Origin: Planctomycetaceae bacterium | GTDB lineage: Bacteria > Planctomycetota > Planctomycetia > Planctomycetales > Planctomycetaceae | Length of the DNA stretch: 5,816 nucleotides | NCBI GenBank assembly: GCA_003445035.1 | Contig: DLVV01000441.1 | Location: forward strand, 1-5,816 | Direction of reading: 5' to 3' | Shown: positions 5,700 to 5,816 of the stretch, piece by piece | Layout of the letters: each line of letters opens with the position of its first letter | Numbering within the stretch: position 1 is the first letter of the stretch | Program-made: the position numbers and the translations under genes | The notes under the pieces: model-generated | Database searches by the model: none | Told to the model about the DNA's origin: nothing | What the model saw: the letters and a program-made list of their open reading frames with translations, nothing else

Positions 5700-5816
5700 A
5701 TGGTGAGTCGTCCGTCGTCAACTCCACGTTCTCCCCGCAGGGACCCTCGGCCGATGCCCGGGCTGTTTTCCAAGGACCGCATCGTCGCCGGACCGGGTTT
5801 CAACCGGTGGCTGGTC
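5700..5816 (+). CDS. N-terminus of a major facilitator transporter, possibly OFA type (runs off the window)
   Basis: An open frame from the ATG at 5700 to the window edge (39 codons, no stop), transcribed away from the PAL-like operon. The end of the visible peptide, FSKDRIVAGPGFNRWLV, resembles the region just before the first membrane helix in bacterial major facilitator proteins of the oxalate/formate antiporter family, as I remember them from planctomycetes. The first 18 codons are rich in Ser, Arg and Pro and look poorly conserved, so the true start may be the second ATG at 5754, which gives MPGLFSKDR. AGGGA lies upstream of that ATG but with long spacing, and AGGG before 5700 is similarly imperfect. 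The rest of the gene is needed to confirm both family and substrate. Confidence 0.6.
   Translation, partial: MVSRPSSTPRSPRRDPRPMPGLFSKDRIVAGPGFNRWLV

Overview
The window reads as an ordinary chromosomal stretch of a GC-rich bacterium. Planctomycetes fit best: the style of the Gfo/Idh/MocA oxidoreductase, the zinc-ribbon/TPR membrane protein and the N-terminus of the edge transporter all recall that phylum. This is recognition by protein style only, and Acidobacteria or a related group cannot be excluded. No rRNA, tRNA, CRISPR array, insertion sequence or phage gene was seen. The genes are tightly packed, with six complete genes on the minus strand and one truncated gene on the plus strand at the right edge.

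Right block (minus strand, read from 5571 down to 3327): three genes joined by 4-bp stop/start overlaps. The first encodes an exported NHL beta-propeller that closely resembles the peptidyl-alpha-hydroxyglycine alpha-amidating lyase (PAL) domain of peptide-amidating enzymes, and its putative zinc and catalytic residues appear intact. It runs through an ATGA overlap into 3-hexulose-6-phosphate synthase (hxlA), which runs through a GTGA overlap into 6-phospho-3-hexuloisomerase (hxlB). The last two are the defining pair of the ribulose monophosphate route, which fixes formaldehyde onto ribulose 5-phosphate and yields fructose 6-phosphate. The coupling of a hemiaminal-cleaving lyase fold to formaldehyde fixation is the most interesting point here. 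A PAL-type enzyme acting on an N-hydroxymethyl compound would release formaldehyde.

Middle block (3239 down to 2202): a Gfo/Idh/MocA-family NAD(P)-dependent oxidoreductase with an unusual nucleotide-binding loop. It lies 87 bp after hxlB and may have its own promoter. A UUCG-capped hairpin followed by seven U residues lies directly after it and probably ends the transcript.

Left block (2151 down to 58): a membrane protein with four CXXC pairs, two membrane segments and TPR-like repeats, then a secreted metallo-beta-lactamase-fold hydrolase. The 72-bp gap between them holds an 8-bp perfect inverted repeat. These two genes have no obvious link to the formaldehyde module.

Right edge: a 128-bp divergent intergenic region separates the PAL-like gene from a plus-strand gene whose first 39 codons look like the start of a major facilitator transporter, possibly of the oxalate/formate antiporter (OFA) type. 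Bases 1-57, after the last gene, hold nothing that can be called.
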